Origin: Yersinia similis
GTDB taxonomy: Bacteria > Pseudomonadota > Gammaproteobacteria > Enterobacterales > Enterobacteriaceae
Reading direction: 5' to 3'
Length of the DNA stretch: 64,000 nucleotides
Assembly (NCBI RefSeq): GCF_001053095.1
Contig: NZ_CGBP01000006.1
Location: forward strand, 124,001 to 188,000
Shown here in pieces: positions 1 to 11,298 of the stretch; position 1 is the stretch's first letter, and the number at the start of each line of letters is the position of its first letter. The notes under the pieces were generated by a model, which worked only from the letters and a program-made list of their open reading frames with translations, did not search any database and was not told where the DNA came from. The position numbers and the translations under genes are program-made.

Positions 1-112
1 ACCAATGTCTGGCTGCCATTCATAATTTTTCTACCGTTGGGATGAATAAAAGAAATGGTCTACAGGTCTTTGTAGCAGGCGCAAGGCATTATGCCAACAG
101 GCTTGATACGAA

Positions 113-145
113 ATTACCCCCTTTATTGTGCAAAAAGGGGGTAAT
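113..145 (-). terminator. Hairpin downstream of crl, possible weak terminator
   Basis: Perfect 12-bp inverted repeat (arms 113-124 and 134-145, attacccccttt / aaagggggtaat) with a 9-base loop. It lies 55 bp past the crl stop. In the crl direction it is followed only by a short T run, so termination is plausible but not strong. Nothing else is recognisable in positions 1-199; a short open frame from base 1 to about 45 could be the tail of an upstream gene but is too short to judge. Confidence 0.4.
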
Positions 146-199
146 GGGGACAGTTTATGGCCACGGGGCTGGCCTAATCAAGCCTAAGTAAGCGTATTA

Positions 200-601
200 T
201 CAAGCAGATAACTTAACAGGCTGATCGTTAAAATCCGCAGCAGGTTCTAACTTCATGTCAATGGAGGCTAGCATCTCTTCGAGCCGCAGATGAAAATTAC
301 GCAGTGTGCTCTCAAGTTTATCCTGAACGTCAGGATCGCTAATCTTTTCCGCGTTCCAGTTACCTTCTTTATTAAATAATCCGAGTTGATAAACATAAGT
401 AAAGCGACCAGCCGATGGCTCCAGTTCTATCCACCACCCCCAGAACTCACGTTTCTCTGGAGCAAGCTTCACATTGACGCATACAGCTAAACAATCAAAG
501 AAAAAATGGTCGTTCTGGCACTGCCCTTCTCGCAGGTATGGCCCCAAAGCTGCAAAACGTTTCATAAGCTTACTTTTAGGATGAGCACTGGTTAACGTCA
601 T
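200..601 (-). CDS. crl: Sigma-S-binding activator Crl
   Basis: Crl is a small cytoplasmic protein that binds sigma-S (RpoS) and promotes its assembly with core RNA polymerase, raising expression of stationary-phase and curli-type genes. The 133-residue product is full length for the family and aligns end to end with E. coli Crl from memory: it starts [16 protein letters not shown], has the aromatic-rich core [13 protein letters not shown] and [11 protein letters not shown], and ends [12 protein letters not shown]. The start follows an upstream AAGGAGATT ribosome site. It sits just upstream of frsA but on the minus strand with frsA ending beyond it, the same crl-frsA-gpt neighbourhood as in other enterics. 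Identification is from conserved sequence and synteny. Confidence 0.96.
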   Translation of the reverse strand: MTLTSAHPKSKLMKRFAALGPYLREGQCQNDHFFFDCLAVCVNVKLAPEKREFWGWWIELEPSAGRFTYVYQLGLFNKEGNWNAEKISDPDVQDKLESTLRNFHLRLEEMLASIDMKLEPAADFNDQPVKLSA

Positions 602-660
602 ACTTAAATCTCCTTATGTAGACGCTCCTTTTTAGCAAACTATTAAAATTTAGCAACTCA

Positions 661-1908
661 TTAACGCATTTTATCTTCTAACCATTCGCTGGTTTGCAAT
701 AATGCACGGTGGAAATTCTCATAGAGCGGTTTAGACGGGATAGCTAACAATTTCCCGTCAGCAGAAGAAGAGCAGATCAATTTAGCTTCTTCTTTCGGAC
801 TGAAAGGGTCATTCTCCCAAAAACCAGCCAGCATAGGTGTCTGACAACGCCGCCCCAGCAAACCTTGGGTTTTCAGCGAATAACGGTTCATTTCGGTATT
901 CAGCGTCTCATCTGTCGCATCCGCCATACCCAACCGGCTAGCCATGACATCCATATACATATCGGGCACTTTGCGTTGGCTATCACTGTTACACAGCAAG
1001 TGATGAACAATAGGTCCAAAGCATGCGACTGCACGCACCCGTTGTGGTTCTAAATACCCCAAACGTACGGCCACGTTGGCCCCAAAACGAAAACCAAACA
1101 CACTAACTCGCTGATGGTCAACCCACGGGACATCCACTAACGCCTGTAATACTTGCTGATGTAGATAACTGGTATCTTGCGTGAGTTTCCAGCGGGATGA
1201 GGCCCCCACAGAAGGCATGTCGATGGTCAACATCGCGATACCCCTGGGTGCCAGGTAATCACGGAATAGGCGGTGGTAATCACTTTGCAACGTATCCAGA
1301 CCACCACACATCAGTACCGTTGGGAAAGGTGCGCTGCCAACAGTGGGCATGTGTAAGAAACCTGGCAACGAACCCCCATCCAAAATAGAAAACGTTAGCG
1401 CTTTTAAGGTGTACGGTAGATATTTGGCCGCCTCCTCATAAGCACGGTTTGACAGCACCTCTGCCTGCTCTGACAGCTCATCGCCCTTTAGATGTGGATA
1501 ACCGGCAATACTGTACAAATTAGCCGCATTCAGCCAGAACTGACCTGCGTTCATCGGATCTGTTTCTTCCATCGCTTTTTGTTGCCACATCATCCCCTGA
1601 TTGGCCCACTCATAAATCCAGTTACCATTACGGTAACCCACCACGGTATCCAATAACTCGTTATCACTGTGCTCCGCTTTGGAACAGGCAATACGCGACA
1701 AGACCTCTTCTATTTCAAGGGGATCAATACCACGCCAAGTCCAGATCAGGCGATTAATCATCCGATACCAATGGTTGGTGGTATCGCCATCCAACGCCGA
1801 ATGGATATTCATGACGTGGTTGCAATGGCTGCGCCGTACGAGAGTTGAGGTTTCTGGATGTTTGAATTTGGGTTTGAACAGAATTTCAGAAAGGTTGGCT
1901 TGTGCCAT
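661..1908 (-). CDS. frsA: Fermentation-respiration switch protein / esterase FrsA
   Basis: FrsA is an alpha/beta-hydrolase-fold protein of about 415 residues, described as an esterase and as a partner of the glucose-PTS enzyme IIA-Glc. The N-terminus [26 protein letters not shown] is the family start, so I chose the ATG at 1908 over an in-frame ATG 18 bp upstream; this gives 415 aa, the usual length. The hydrolase domain fills the C-terminal half ([20 protein letters not shown], then [18 protein letters not shown], where the usual GxSxG nucleophile motif reads GFRFG). That lack of a canonical serine elbow is a known peculiarity that makes its hydrolase activity debated. It is followed by crl and preceded by gpt, all on the minus strand. 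Confidence 0.94.
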   Translation of the reverse strand: MAQANLSEILFKPKFKHPETSTLVRRSHCNHVMNIHSALDGDTTNHWYRMINRLIWTWRGIDPLEIEEVLSRIACSKAEHSDNELLDTVVGYRNGNWIYEWANQGMMWQQKAMEETDPMNAGQFWLNAANLYSIAGYPHLKGDELSEQAEVLSNRAYEEAAKYLPYTLKALTFSILDGGSLPGFLHMPTVGSAPFPTVLMCGGLDTLQSDYHRLFRDYLAPRGIAMLTIDMPSVGASSRWKLTQDTSYLHQQVLQALVDVPWVDHQRVSVFGFRFGANVAVRLGYLEPQRVRAVACFGPIVHHLLCNSDSQRKVPDMYMDVMASRLGMADATDETLNTEMNRYSLKTQGLLGRRCQTPMLAGFWENDPFSPKEEAKLICSSSADGKLLAIPSKPLYENFHRALLQTSEWLEDKMR

Positions 1909-2034
1909 GGTAACAGTAGCCTCCATAAGCCGTGAGTCAGGCCCAGTAAGGGCTGATCAGATGGAGTCAAGTGTACGCATACTGAAGGGAAAATGAAACG
2001 TCCGGCAGACACCGGACGTTTAAAGAACAGTAAA

Positions 2035-2493
2035 TTATTTGCCGCTGAGAGGCGCGACAAAAGTCACCGCCATATCCCACGGTTGTTCAATCCACGTGTT
2101 CTGAGGAATATCGACCACGTAGTCATCAACTAATGGACGACCAGCAGGTTTAGCAAAAATAGTCACAAAATGTGCTTTAGGATACATTTCACGGATAGCT
2201 GTCGCGGTGCCACCAGTATCGACCAAATCATCAATGACGATAAAACCCTCTCCGTTGCCTTCAGCCCGCTTTAAGACTTTAAGATCACGTTGATTATCAT
2301 GGTCATAGCTAGATATGCACACAGTGTCTACATAACGAATACCCAACTCACGCGCCAGAATACCCGCCGGTACTAGCCCACCACGGCTGACCGCGATGAT
2401 ACCTTTCCATTGCTCAGTTGGCAGTAAACGCTGTGCCAGTTTGCGGGCGTGAATTTGCAACATATCCCAGGTAACGACGTATTTTTCGCTCAT
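2035..2493 (-). CDS. gpt: Xanthine-guanine phosphoribosyltransferase
   Basis: Purine salvage enzyme that converts guanine, xanthine and hypoxanthine with PRPP to the nucleotide; cytoplasmic or loosely membrane associated. The 152-residue product equals the E. coli length. The PRPP-binding signature is visible as [14 protein letters not shown] around residues 83-96, and [16 protein letters not shown] near residue 36 is the phosphate-binding loop typical of type I phosphoribosyltransferases. The gene order gpt-frsA-crl is the enterobacterial arrangement. In E. coli pepD lies directly on the other side of gpt; here about 5.8 kb of AT-rich DNA separates them. Confidence 0.97.
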   Translation of the reverse strand: MSEKYVVTWDMLQIHARKLAQRLLPTEQWKGIIAVSRGGLVPAGILARELGIRYVDTVCISSYDHDNQRDLKVLKRAEGNGEGFIVIDDLVDTGGTATAIREMYPKAHFVTIFAKPAGRPLVDDYVVDIPQNTWIEQPWDMAVTFVAPLSGK

Positions 2494-2918
2494 AAAGTGT
2501 AATCCCAGCCAGTAAAGGAGTGGCTTGCCATGATAAAGGGGAAAAAAGGTTGCGCGAGATTATAGTGAGCCAGCGACATAAAAACCAGCAATTATCCGTG
2601 TAATTCGTCGGATCGAATGCCGTGGCAACCGTGATAACGCTGGCTAACAGTACGTTTTTTAACAACTGTTTACCCGCTATTGCCCGCAAAAATGCGTAAT
2701 AAATTCATCTCTCAGCATCCATCCCCCATGGCGCTCGATAGAATGAACTCTGATTGCATCAGTATAATGAGCCATAACTTTTCTTACTCATATAAATCAG
2801 CTCATGCTGTAATTAACATTACTGCATTCAATTATTGCATTTGCAATAAACCCAGTAAAACTAATAATTGAAAAACATTTAACGCACTCATTCGGAATAA
2901 AGAATCAAGGAGGGTAAA
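2494..2918. other. AT-rich intergenic region at left edge of accessory segment
   Basis: A 425-bp stretch between the divergently transcribed gpt and the holin-like gene. It becomes strongly AT-rich after about 2,690, which I take as the left boundary of inserted DNA. It must hold the gpt promoter and the promoter of the holin-like gene; I could not pick convincing -35/-10 pairs. No gene is seen. Confidence 0.5.
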
Positions 2919-3224
2919 ATGCAACTCAAAATTCCCGAACCAGACAGCGTTGTGATTTGGGTTATTATTGGTATCTTCGCCACTTGGGGAGGTGTTGTTA
3001 GATTATTACTACAAGATACAAAATCTAAAAACCTCCGAGAGAAGATATCAGCAATATCAACACAAGTTATTGTCTCGGGTTTTACCGGCATGCTTGGTGG
3101 ATTAATTAGCTTTGAGTATGGAAGCAGCCCTTATATATCCTTTGCCATGGCAGGCATCTTTGGTTCTTTAGGAGACACTGGCTTGCTGTATATACAATCC
3201 TACTTTATAAAAAGACGTCGATAA
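2919..3224 (+). CDS. Holin-like small membrane protein (LydA/superfamily III type)
   Basis: A 101-residue protein preceded by a near-perfect AAGGAGG ribosome site 6 bases before the ATG. It has three hydrophobic segments: about residues 11-32 (VVIWVIIGIFATWGGVVRLLL), 47-65 (VIVSGFTGMLGGLISF) and 71-95 (YISFAMAGIFGSLGDTGLLYI), then a basic tail KRRR. Short charged N-terminus, three membrane spans and a basic C-terminus fit phage holins of the LydA family, which make pores in the inner membrane. No endolysin or other phage gene is nearby, so this is an orphan holin. Its immediate neighbour is a secreted chitin-active LPMO. Family assignment is by pattern recognition; a role in LPMO release is inference. 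Confidence 0.7.
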   Translation: MQLKIPEPDSVVIWVIIGIFATWGGVVRLLLQDTKSKNLREKISAISTQVIVSGFTGMLGGLISFEYGSSPYISFAMAGIFGSLGDTGLLYIQSYFIKRRR

Positions 3225-3314
3225 TAAAAATAGGAGATAATTAATGGCATGAATTTAAATTAAAACCACAAATTAAAAAAACATAAAAATCACTCTGCAT
3301 TCATTGGTGATTAT

Positions 3315-3345
3315 AACCCCCCACTATTCTGGGCGGGGGGGGGGT
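3315..3345. promoter_or_regulatory. G10 homopolymer tract in a C6/G10 hairpin upstream of the LPMO gene
   Basis: Ten consecutive G residues (3335-3344) lie about 90 bp upstream of the LPMO start codon. A run of six C (3317-3322) lies just before and can pair with it around a roughly 12-base loop, so the stretch is both a slippage-prone homopolymer and a potential hairpin. The hairpin is not followed by a T run. A change in tract length would alter spacing or structure in the 5' region rather than a reading frame. Confidence 0.5.
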
Positions 3346-3433
3346 AGGATAATGAAAAAAACTTACCAAAGTGCGATTTAATAGACCAACCGCATCATCA
3401 CCTATTAAATAAATATCGTAAAAGGATAATAAA

Positions 3434-5038
3434 ATGAAATTACATTTCAATGCACAACTACATCGAAAACCTATTTTGTGGAGTATGGGGGGGATATTAG
3501 CCTCACAACTTCTTGTTATGTTACCGGTCAATAAAGCAGAAGCGCACGGCGCGGTGGGTTTCCCTATCGCCCGACAATATCAGTGCCAGCTAGAAGCAGG
3601 ATTCTGGGGAGACCCTGCTAATATTCCTAACTCAGATTGTCGACAAGCCATTGAGAACCCAGGTGATTCAAGCAATCCACAACTACCGTTTACACAATGG
3701 AATGAGCTTTCAGCAAACCCGACAAATCCAAGCATACAAGCCACTGTAGAACTCGCCGTTCCCAATGGTTTGCTCTGTGCGGCAGGTGATCCACGCAAAG
3801 CCGGACTCGACAATGTACCTGCCACAAAATGGCGAAAAACGCTTATTATTCCAGATGAAAATGGCCACATGCAGCTCCGTTGGGAAAATACAACGGCCCA
3901 TAACCCCGCCTACATGAAGATTTATATTACTAAACCAAGCTACGATCTGACCAAAGCGCTACGCTGGGAAGATCTTGAGCTACTTTATGCGGATAAAGCT
4001 CCTACCCCAACGGCTGGGACCGGGCAATCTCCAAGTACGAATAGCTTTTATTTTCTTGATGTTCCGTTAAAAGGCCACACCGGGAATGCCATCATTTACA
4101 GCTACTGGCAGCGTGAGGATGCAGGCAACGAAGGCTTCTTCAACTGTAGCGATGTCAACATCAGCGAAGGGAGCACACCAAGTTTCCCATGGTTAAATAA
4201 CAGCCAGTTTATCGTACAAGGTTTCACGCCAGCCATTAACGACCAAATTCGTTTCCGTGTGATGGGCGGGAGTGCTAAAGGCGCGGAAGTTGTAGATGTC
4301 CGTATCCCGATCACCGCACAGAATCAGGCACAAGCAGTCTGGTCAAAACAGCTGGCTGAGACACTGAATAATAACTACCCAGAACATGTCAGGATCGGCG
4401 TACGCTCTGGCAATGATATTGCCTACAATGCAGCTAATGTTGCAACAAACAGAGTGTGGCTACAAACAGGCTTCAGTAGCGCGATGAGTATCATTAGTGA
4501 AACTACTGAACCTGACCAACCACAGCCGCCAGTAGCGCAGATTACCGCGCCAAGCAGTGTACAAGATAATGAAACAATCGCGCTTTCTGCCAGCGCATCT
4601 ACAGGACAGATCGCGAGCTACCGATGGGAGTTCCAGCACTTTGAACCAAAAGTTGCGACAACTCAAAATGTCACTGTAAGGGCTGTCGCTACTCAGCAAC
4701 CTTTAGCTGGAAAAGTGACACTAACAGTCACCAACAATCAAGGTGTACAAAGCAGAGCTGAAAAGACCATCAATATCTTGCCGTCAGGCGGAATTGAACA
4801 AGAGTACCCACTGTGGGACCGTAACAATGTTATTTCTTATGGCCCAGGCACAACAGTAATAGGCTTGGATGGCCAAGCCTGGACCTGTAAGCCGTTCCCA
4901 TACTCTGGCTGGTGCGCTCAAACTGTACCAGATAATATACAGAGCAATAACTGGCCATACGCACCAGGAAGTGCCGCTGCCGCTACATTGCAAGAAGGGC
5001 ATCGTGCATGGTTGCAGGCGGTAAGAGCACATAACTAA
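3434..5038 (+). CDS. Secreted chitin-active lytic polysaccharide monooxygenase (AA10, GbpA-like)
   Basis: A 534-residue multidomain exoprotein. Residues 1-37 form a Sec signal peptide ending AEA; cleavage leaves His38 (HGAVGFPIARQYQC) as the N-terminus, which with His156 (in WENTTAHNPAYMKIYI) forms the copper histidine brace of AA10 enzymes. The AA10 domain spans about 38-240. It is followed by GbpA-type modules (about 255-350), an Ig/PKD-like module (about 365-450) and a C-terminal tryptophan-rich chitin-binding module (YPLWDRNNVISYGPGTTV ... AWTCKPFPYSGWCAQ), so the layout resembles Vibrio GbpA. The likely role is oxidative cleavage of, or adhesion to, chitin or GlcNAc-bearing surfaces outside the cell. 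RBS AAAGGA precedes the ATG. A G7 run (3487-3493) lies inside the signal-peptide coding region. AT-rich flanks and a neighbouring holin suggest acquisition by transfer. Confidence 0.9.
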   Translation: MKLHFNAQLHRKPILWSMGGILASQLLVMLPVNKAEAHGAVGFPIARQYQCQLEAGFWGDPANIPNSDCRQAIENPGDSSNPQLPFTQWNELSANPTNPSIQATVELAVPNGLLCAAGDPRKAGLDNVPATKWRKTLIIPDENGHMQLRWENTTAHNPAYMKIYITKPSYDLTKALRWEDLELLYADKAPTPTAGTGQSPSTNSFYFLDVPLKGHTGNAIIYSYWQREDAGNEGFFNCSDVNISEGSTPSFPWLNNSQFIVQGFTPAINDQIRFRVMGGSAKGAEVVDVRIPITAQNQAQAVWSKQLAETLNNNYPEHVRIGVRSGNDIAYNAANVATNRVWLQTGFSSAMSIISETTEPDQPQPPVAQITAPSSVQDNETIALSASASTGQIASYRWEFQHFEPKVATTQNVTVRAVATQQPLAGKVTLTVTNNQGVQSRAEKTINILPSGGIEQEYPLWDRNNVISYGPGTTVIGLDGQAWTCKPFPYSGWCAQTVPDNIQSNNWPYAPGSAAAATLQEGHRAWLQAVRAHN

Positions 5039-5049
5039 TCGTCTCTATC

Positions 5050-5080
5050 AGCGGGTATTATTCTATAATACCCGCTTTTT
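5050..5080 (+). terminator. Rho-independent terminator of the LPMO gene
   Basis: Perfect 11-bp stem (5050-5060 agcgggtatta, 5066-5076 taatacccgct), 5-base loop, followed by five T. It starts 12 bp after the LPMO stop codon. Confidence 0.9.
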
Positions 5081-5082
5081 AA

Positions 5083-5509
5083 TTCAGAAATATCATGCTA
5101 AAAGTAAAAACTAACCTATCTCTTAACATTAAAGTCTGATCATTTGGTTAAATCATCGAATAAAAGCATCTGCTATTTATATTGTCTAATATTACCAATC
5201 ATAGTTAACTCACCTCTCATCGTATTACGATAAAATCAGTGACATTACATAAAATAAAATGTTGTAAGGACACCACTGATGAAAGCTGACGTCCCTCATT
5301 TCACCTGAGTAAAAATAGCACAGTTTGATCAAAAACCAGTCGAATAAAGTAGATTCATCATTTTTATAAAGATAAAACGTCCTCTAATCCATTATCTTTA
5401 TAATGTTACCATGGCTCTTTCCTTAGAATATCCAACAGAACATATAAATCATAATAACAAGTTATTATTCATTAAAAAGTAGAGGATTACGAGAATACAG
5501 AGATAACTA
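5083..5509. other. AT-rich gap between convergent LPMO and LysR genes
   Basis: A 427-bp stretch between the 3' ends of two convergent genes. It is AT-rich and broken by stops in all frames. I see no RNA gene, repeat or second terminator that I can support. Confidence 0.4.
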
Positions 5510-6418
5510 TTACTCACTATCACCCAGTAGTGGGAGTATATTTTCTTCAAAAACATCTTTATTATTACATAAATAGTAAGCATTGCTTTTTACTTTTAAT
5601 TTCTCGCCTTTATGAACGAACGGAATCAGTTTAATATTATAATTATGCATGCTGATTAATTTTTTAACCGATGAAGGCAATATCCCTATCGCGCCTCCTT
5701 GATTTATTATTGATAGATGATCATTTACGTTAGGTAATGTGATCCTTATCGGGTTCAATTTTCTACTAATTAAATAGTTAGTTAACTCATCAACTACACT
5801 ACTGACGTTTTGTCTTGGATATTGGACTAGAGGATAAGAAGAGATAATATTCTCTTGGCTCATACCATCCTTGTACATATCATCCTGCAATGCAATCATC
5901 ATAAATTCATCACTTAATTTACGATGTATAATGCCATGCTCTTTTGGTAAAACTCTTTGAGAGAAAAATACTTGATATACATTCTCTCTCAGCATCTGGC
6001 TAATATCTTGACTCGTACTAACCTCCAGAGAAAAATTAACATTCTCTTCATTAAAGAACCTAGCCTTAGCAATTGGTAACAAATGAGCATAATGGAAAAT
6101 ATCGGTACCTATATTTAACTCCAATCTTTTTTCTTCTGAAGTGACATTTAATTTATGATTGCTGATTAACTCCTTTTCAAGTTCAATTATTTCGTTATAT
6201 ACAGGAATTATTTTATCGTATAAAAAATGCCCATTTGATGTCAGTAAAATTCCTTTACTGGTTCGAGTAAAAAGTTCACAGCCCAACTTCATTTCAAGCT
6301 CCTTTATATTTCGACTGAGAGGAGAAGCTGTGATGCACAGTTTATCTGCGGCCAGCGTAATGGATTCTTTTTGTGCGGTAATAATGAAATACCTTAAACT
6401 TTTAGATAATAAAAGCAA
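5510..6418 (-). CDS. LysR-family transcriptional regulator
   Basis: A 302-residue LysR-type regulator. The N-terminal winged helix-turn-helix is clear at residues 1-62 (LRYFIITAQKESITLAADKLCITASPLSRNIKELE, then GCELFTRTSKGILLTSNG), followed by a linker helix and a periplasmic-binding-protein-like effector domain from about residue 90. Length is normal for the family. Codon use is strongly AT-biased like the surrounding insert and unlike pepD or gpt, consistent with transfer. It faces the LPMO gene tail to tail, and its own promoter faces a long non-coding stretch, so its target cannot be read from position. The effector is unknown. The protein lacks close similarity to any named regulator I can recall. 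Confidence 0.88.
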   Translation of the reverse strand: MLLLSKSLRYFIITAQKESITLAADKLCITASPLSRNIKELEMKLGCELFTRTSKGILLTSNGHFLYDKIIPVYNEIIELEKELISNHKLNVTSEEKRLELNIGTDIFHYAHLLPIAKARFFNEENVNFSLEVSTSQDISQMLRENVYQVFFSQRVLPKEHGIIHRKLSDEFMMIALQDDMYKDGMSQENIISSYPLVQYPRQNVSSVVDELTNYLISRKLNPIRITLPNVNDHLSIINQGGAIGILPSSVKKLISMHNYNIKLIPFVHKGEKLKVKSNAYYLCNNKDVFEENILPLLGDSE

Positions 6419-8310
<1,892 letters not shown>

Positions 8311-9771
8311 GTGTCTGAACTGTCTCAACTTTCACCTCAGCCGTTGTGGGATATTTTTGCAAAAATCTGCTCTATCCCACATCCGTCTTACCATGAAGAA
8401 GCGCTGGCACAACATATTGTTACCTGGGCCAAAGAGAAGGGCCTGCACGCCGAGCGTGATCAGGTCGGTAATATCCTGCTGCGTAAGCCTGCCACCAAAG
8501 GGATGGAAAACCGCAAACCTGTCGCACTGCAAGCGCATTTAGATATGGTGCCACAGAAAAATAATGACACGGTACATGACTTTACCAAAGATCCTATTCT
8601 GCCTTATATCGACGGTGAATGGGTCAAAGCCCGTGGTACCACATTAGGCGCAGATAATGGTATTGGTATGGCATCCGCTCTGGCAGTATTATCTGATGAC
8701 AGCGTTGAGCATGGGCCACTAGAAGTGTTGTTAACCATGACCGAAGAAGCCGGTATGGATGGAGCCTTCGGCCTGCAACCTAATTGGCTGAAAGCCGATA
8801 TTCTGATTAATACCGATTCTGAGCAGGAAGGCGAGATCTATATGGGCTGTGCCGGTGGTATTGATTTTATCACCACGATGGTACTGCAAAGGGAAGCTGT
8901 CCCTACGGGCTATCAAACACTAAAATTGACGATAAAAGGCCTAAAAGGCGGTCACTCAGGTGCAGATATCCATTTAGGGTTAGGTAATGCCAACAAACTG
9001 CTGGCCCGCTTCCTGTTTGAACAAGCAAAAGATTTAGATCTGCGGGTGCTGGATCTAAATGGCGGAACCTTACGTAACGCAATCCCAAGGGAAGGCCACG
9101 TAACACTGGCGGTTGCCGCAGACAAAGTAGAACAGCTGAAAAGCCTGAGCCAGAATTACCTGGCAACGCTAAAAGGCGAGTTGGGCGTGGTCGAAAAAAA
9201 TCTGACCCTAGTACTAGAACCAGTATCTACCGATACGAAAGCACTGACTAAAGAGACTCAACAGCGTTTTGTCGCATTACTGAATGCCACGCCAAATGGT
9301 GTGATCCGCATGAGTGATGCTGTTAAAGGTGTCGTAGAAACCTCACTTAACGTGGGTGTTGTTACTATGAATGAGAATGAAGCAGAAATTGTCTGCCTGA
9401 TTCGTTCCCTGATCGACAGCGGTAAAAACTACGTGGCCAGTATGCTGACAGCAATTGGTGAATTGGCGGGTGCCAAAACATCACCAAGCGGCGGCTATCC
9501 TGGCTGGCAACCTGATCCAACTTCACCGGTAATGGCACTGGTGCGGGAAACCTACCAAAAACTGTTCAACAAAACTCCCAATATCATGGTCATCCATGCC
9601 GGTCTGGAATGTGGTTTGTTCAAAAAACCCTATCCTAATATGGATATGGTGTCGATTGGGCCAACAATGACTGGCCCTCATTCACCGGATGAACAGGTTC
9701 ATATTGAGAGTGTTGGCCAATATTGGCAGTTATTAACAGCCCTGCTGAAAGCCATACCTGAACGTACATAA
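8311..9771 (+). CDS. pepD: Aminoacyl-histidine dipeptidase (peptidase D, carnosinase)
   Basis: Zinc-dependent M20-family dipeptidase that cleaves Xaa-His dipeptides and other unblocked dipeptides in the cytoplasm. The 486-residue product has the M20 metal and catalytic motifs in order: ALQAHLDMVP near residue 75, LGADNGIGMASALA near 113, MTEEAGMDGAFGL near 145 (catalytic Glu and metal ligand), INTDSEQEGEIYMGCAGG near 167 and MVIHAGLECGLF near 425. Length matches E. coli PepD. Translation starts at a GTG with AGGAGA 8 bases upstream; no ATG start fits. It is ancestrally next to gpt and divergent from it. E. coli PepD is phosphate responsive; nothing here shows whether that is kept. Confidence 0.96.
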   Translation: MSELSQLSPQPLWDIFAKICSIPHPSYHEEALAQHIVTWAKEKGLHAERDQVGNILLRKPATKGMENRKPVALQAHLDMVPQKNNDTVHDFTKDPILPYIDGEWVKARGTTLGADNGIGMASALAVLSDDSVEHGPLEVLLTMTEEAGMDGAFGLQPNWLKADILINTDSEQEGEIYMGCAGGIDFITTMVLQREAVPTGYQTLKLTIKGLKGGHSGADIHLGLGNANKLLARFLFEQAKDLDLRVLDLNGGTLRNAIPREGHVTLAVAADKVEQLKSLSQNYLATLKGELGVVEKNLTLVLEPVSTDTKALTKETQQRFVALLNATPNGVIRMSDAVKGVVETSLNVGVVTMNENEAEIVCLIRSLIDSGKNYVASMLTAIGELAGAKTSPSGGYPGWQPDPTSPVMALVRETYQKLFNKTPNIMVIHAGLECGLFKKPYPNMDMVSIGPTMTGPHSPDEQVHIESVGQYWQLLTALLKAIPERT

Positions 9772-9882
9772 CCGTATTTAAGCGGCTTTATAGCCAAAAT
9801 AATTACTGTTACAAGCAAAGCCCGATGAGCTGGTATACGTCAGTGATTCGGGCAAGTGAGTGCGGCTTAGACCGCACGGTAG

Positions 9883-10941
9883 CTAGCCCCAATCAAGCAA
9901 TAATTGCCGTTCAAGTTGTGGATCCAGCAACGTAACATGCAGCCCTACCAAACGCACTCCCCGCTCGGTGCGCCGTTCATTCCATGCGGCGCGGGCAATT
10001 TGCAGTAAATCTGCTTTATTCAGCACCGGCCATACATGTTCTTGCGTGGTTTGCTGAAAATCATGAAATTTCAGCTTAACGCCCTGCCGGGCAATGTGCA
10101 GGTCCGGTTTTATCTTACGCAAACGTGTTTCCAGTTCAATATAGAGTTCTTCGATCAGCGCCTCACAACTTTCCCAGTCATAAATATCCTCGGCCAGTGT
10201 TTTCTCCACACCAACGGATTTACGTAGACGATCTGGGGATATTTCACGTTCATCAATACCGTGACTACGTTCCCACAATACGCGGCCAAACTTACCAAAA
10301 TGTTTTAACAAGTCTGCCAACGGATATTTTTGTATATCGCCACAGGTTATCAACCCCACCGCTTGTAAACGTTTGGCGGTGACGGCTCCAACTCCGGGAA
10401 TTTTACTCAGCGGTAAATCCTGTAGGAAGGGTTGGATCTGATTCGGTGTAATCACATACTGACCATTAGGTTTATTCAGATCTGAGGCGATTTTGGCAAG
10501 AAATTTTATCGGGGCAATCCCCGCGGAGGCTGTCAGGTTCAGCTCATTAGCAATGGACTGGCGGATCTCTTGGGCTATTAATGTTGCAGAGCCACCGCAC
10601 GCAAGGCTATCAGAAACATCCAGATAGGCCTCATCCAGTGACAGTGGTTCAATCAATGGGGTATAACGGGCAAAAATTTCGCGAATATGCTGTGAGGCCT
10701 CTTTATAAGCCGCCATTCTGCCAGGCAGCAATGTTAACTGTGGGCATAGTTTAAACGCCATCGCCGTAGGCATAGCGCTGCGAACACCATAACGCCGGGC
10801 AGGATAATTAGCGGTACTGATCACGCCGCGCCGCTCCTTACTGCCACCAATCGCAAGGGGGATATCACGCAGGCGTGGGTCATCGCGCATTTCTACTGCC
10901 GCGAAGAAGCAATCCATATCGATATGAATAATTTTTCGCAT
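9883..10941 (-). CDS. dinB: DNA polymerase IV
   Basis: Y-family translesion polymerase that copies damaged templates with low fidelity and is normally part of the SOS response. The product is 352 residues when started at the ATG at 10941 ([20 protein letters not shown]), the family N-terminus, with AGGGGGGA just upstream; an in-frame start 60 bp further up would add an atypical N-terminal tail. Catalytic carboxylates are visible in HIDMDCFFA (Asp8) and [10 protein letters not shown] (Asp/Glu near 103-104). The helix-hairpin-helix [14 protein letters not shown] follows and a little-finger domain completes it. The gene converges on pepD. I did not find a clear CTG-N10-CAG LexA box upstream. Confidence 0.96.
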   Translation of the reverse strand: MRKIIHIDMDCFFAAVEMRDDPRLRDIPLAIGGSKERRGVISTANYPARRYGVRSAMPTAMAFKLCPQLTLLPGRMAAYKEASQHIREIFARYTPLIEPLSLDEAYLDVSDSLACGGSATLIAQEIRQSIANELNLTASAGIAPIKFLAKIASDLNKPNGQYVITPNQIQPFLQDLPLSKIPGVGAVTAKRLQAVGLITCGDIQKYPLADLLKHFGKFGRVLWERSHGIDEREISPDRLRKSVGVEKTLAEDIYDWESCEALIEELYIELETRLRKIKPDLHIARQGVKLKFHDFQQTTQEHVWPVLNKADLLQIARAAWNERRTERGVRLVGLHVTLLDPQLERQLLLDWG

Positions 10942-11298
10942 GAAATCCCCCCTCGCCAACAAACAACTGTATAAGTATACAGTCAAAATGAAAGGGTTCA
11001 AGATTATCCTAATCTATAGTCGCACCGATTAGTTCATACAAGGAGAAGAACCAACTGAAGTGAATCATCCAACAAACTTTGGGTTTCAAATCAAAGAGAG
11101 CGGTAGCAATTCTCCTAATCAAAACACCATGAAATTACGCAGATAACCATATTGAATTTTTTTATTCCTTTTTTTAACACCCTTTCACTTATATTTAATG
11201 AAAAACCCTTAAATTCAACAAAGCTGAAAAGCATTAGTTATATGATTAACAGTCATCTCTAAGATTTATCATCAGAAAATGAATCGGAATTTTATATT
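10942..11298. other. Divergent dinB / phosphodiesterase intergenic region
   Basis: A 357-bp gap between two divergent genes. It must hold both promoters. The half nearest the phosphodiesterase is very AT-rich. A SOS box was looked for near dinB and not found with confidence. No gene is visible. Confidence 0.4.

Noticed and set aside
2414-2689. 91-codon minus-strand frame upstream of gpt
   Set aside because: Overlaps the gpt start in another frame and crosses its promoter; no similarity seen.
9772-9882. Small gene between pepD and dinB
   Set aside because: Only about 110 bp between convergent genes, without a start plus ribosome site or a clear RNA fold.
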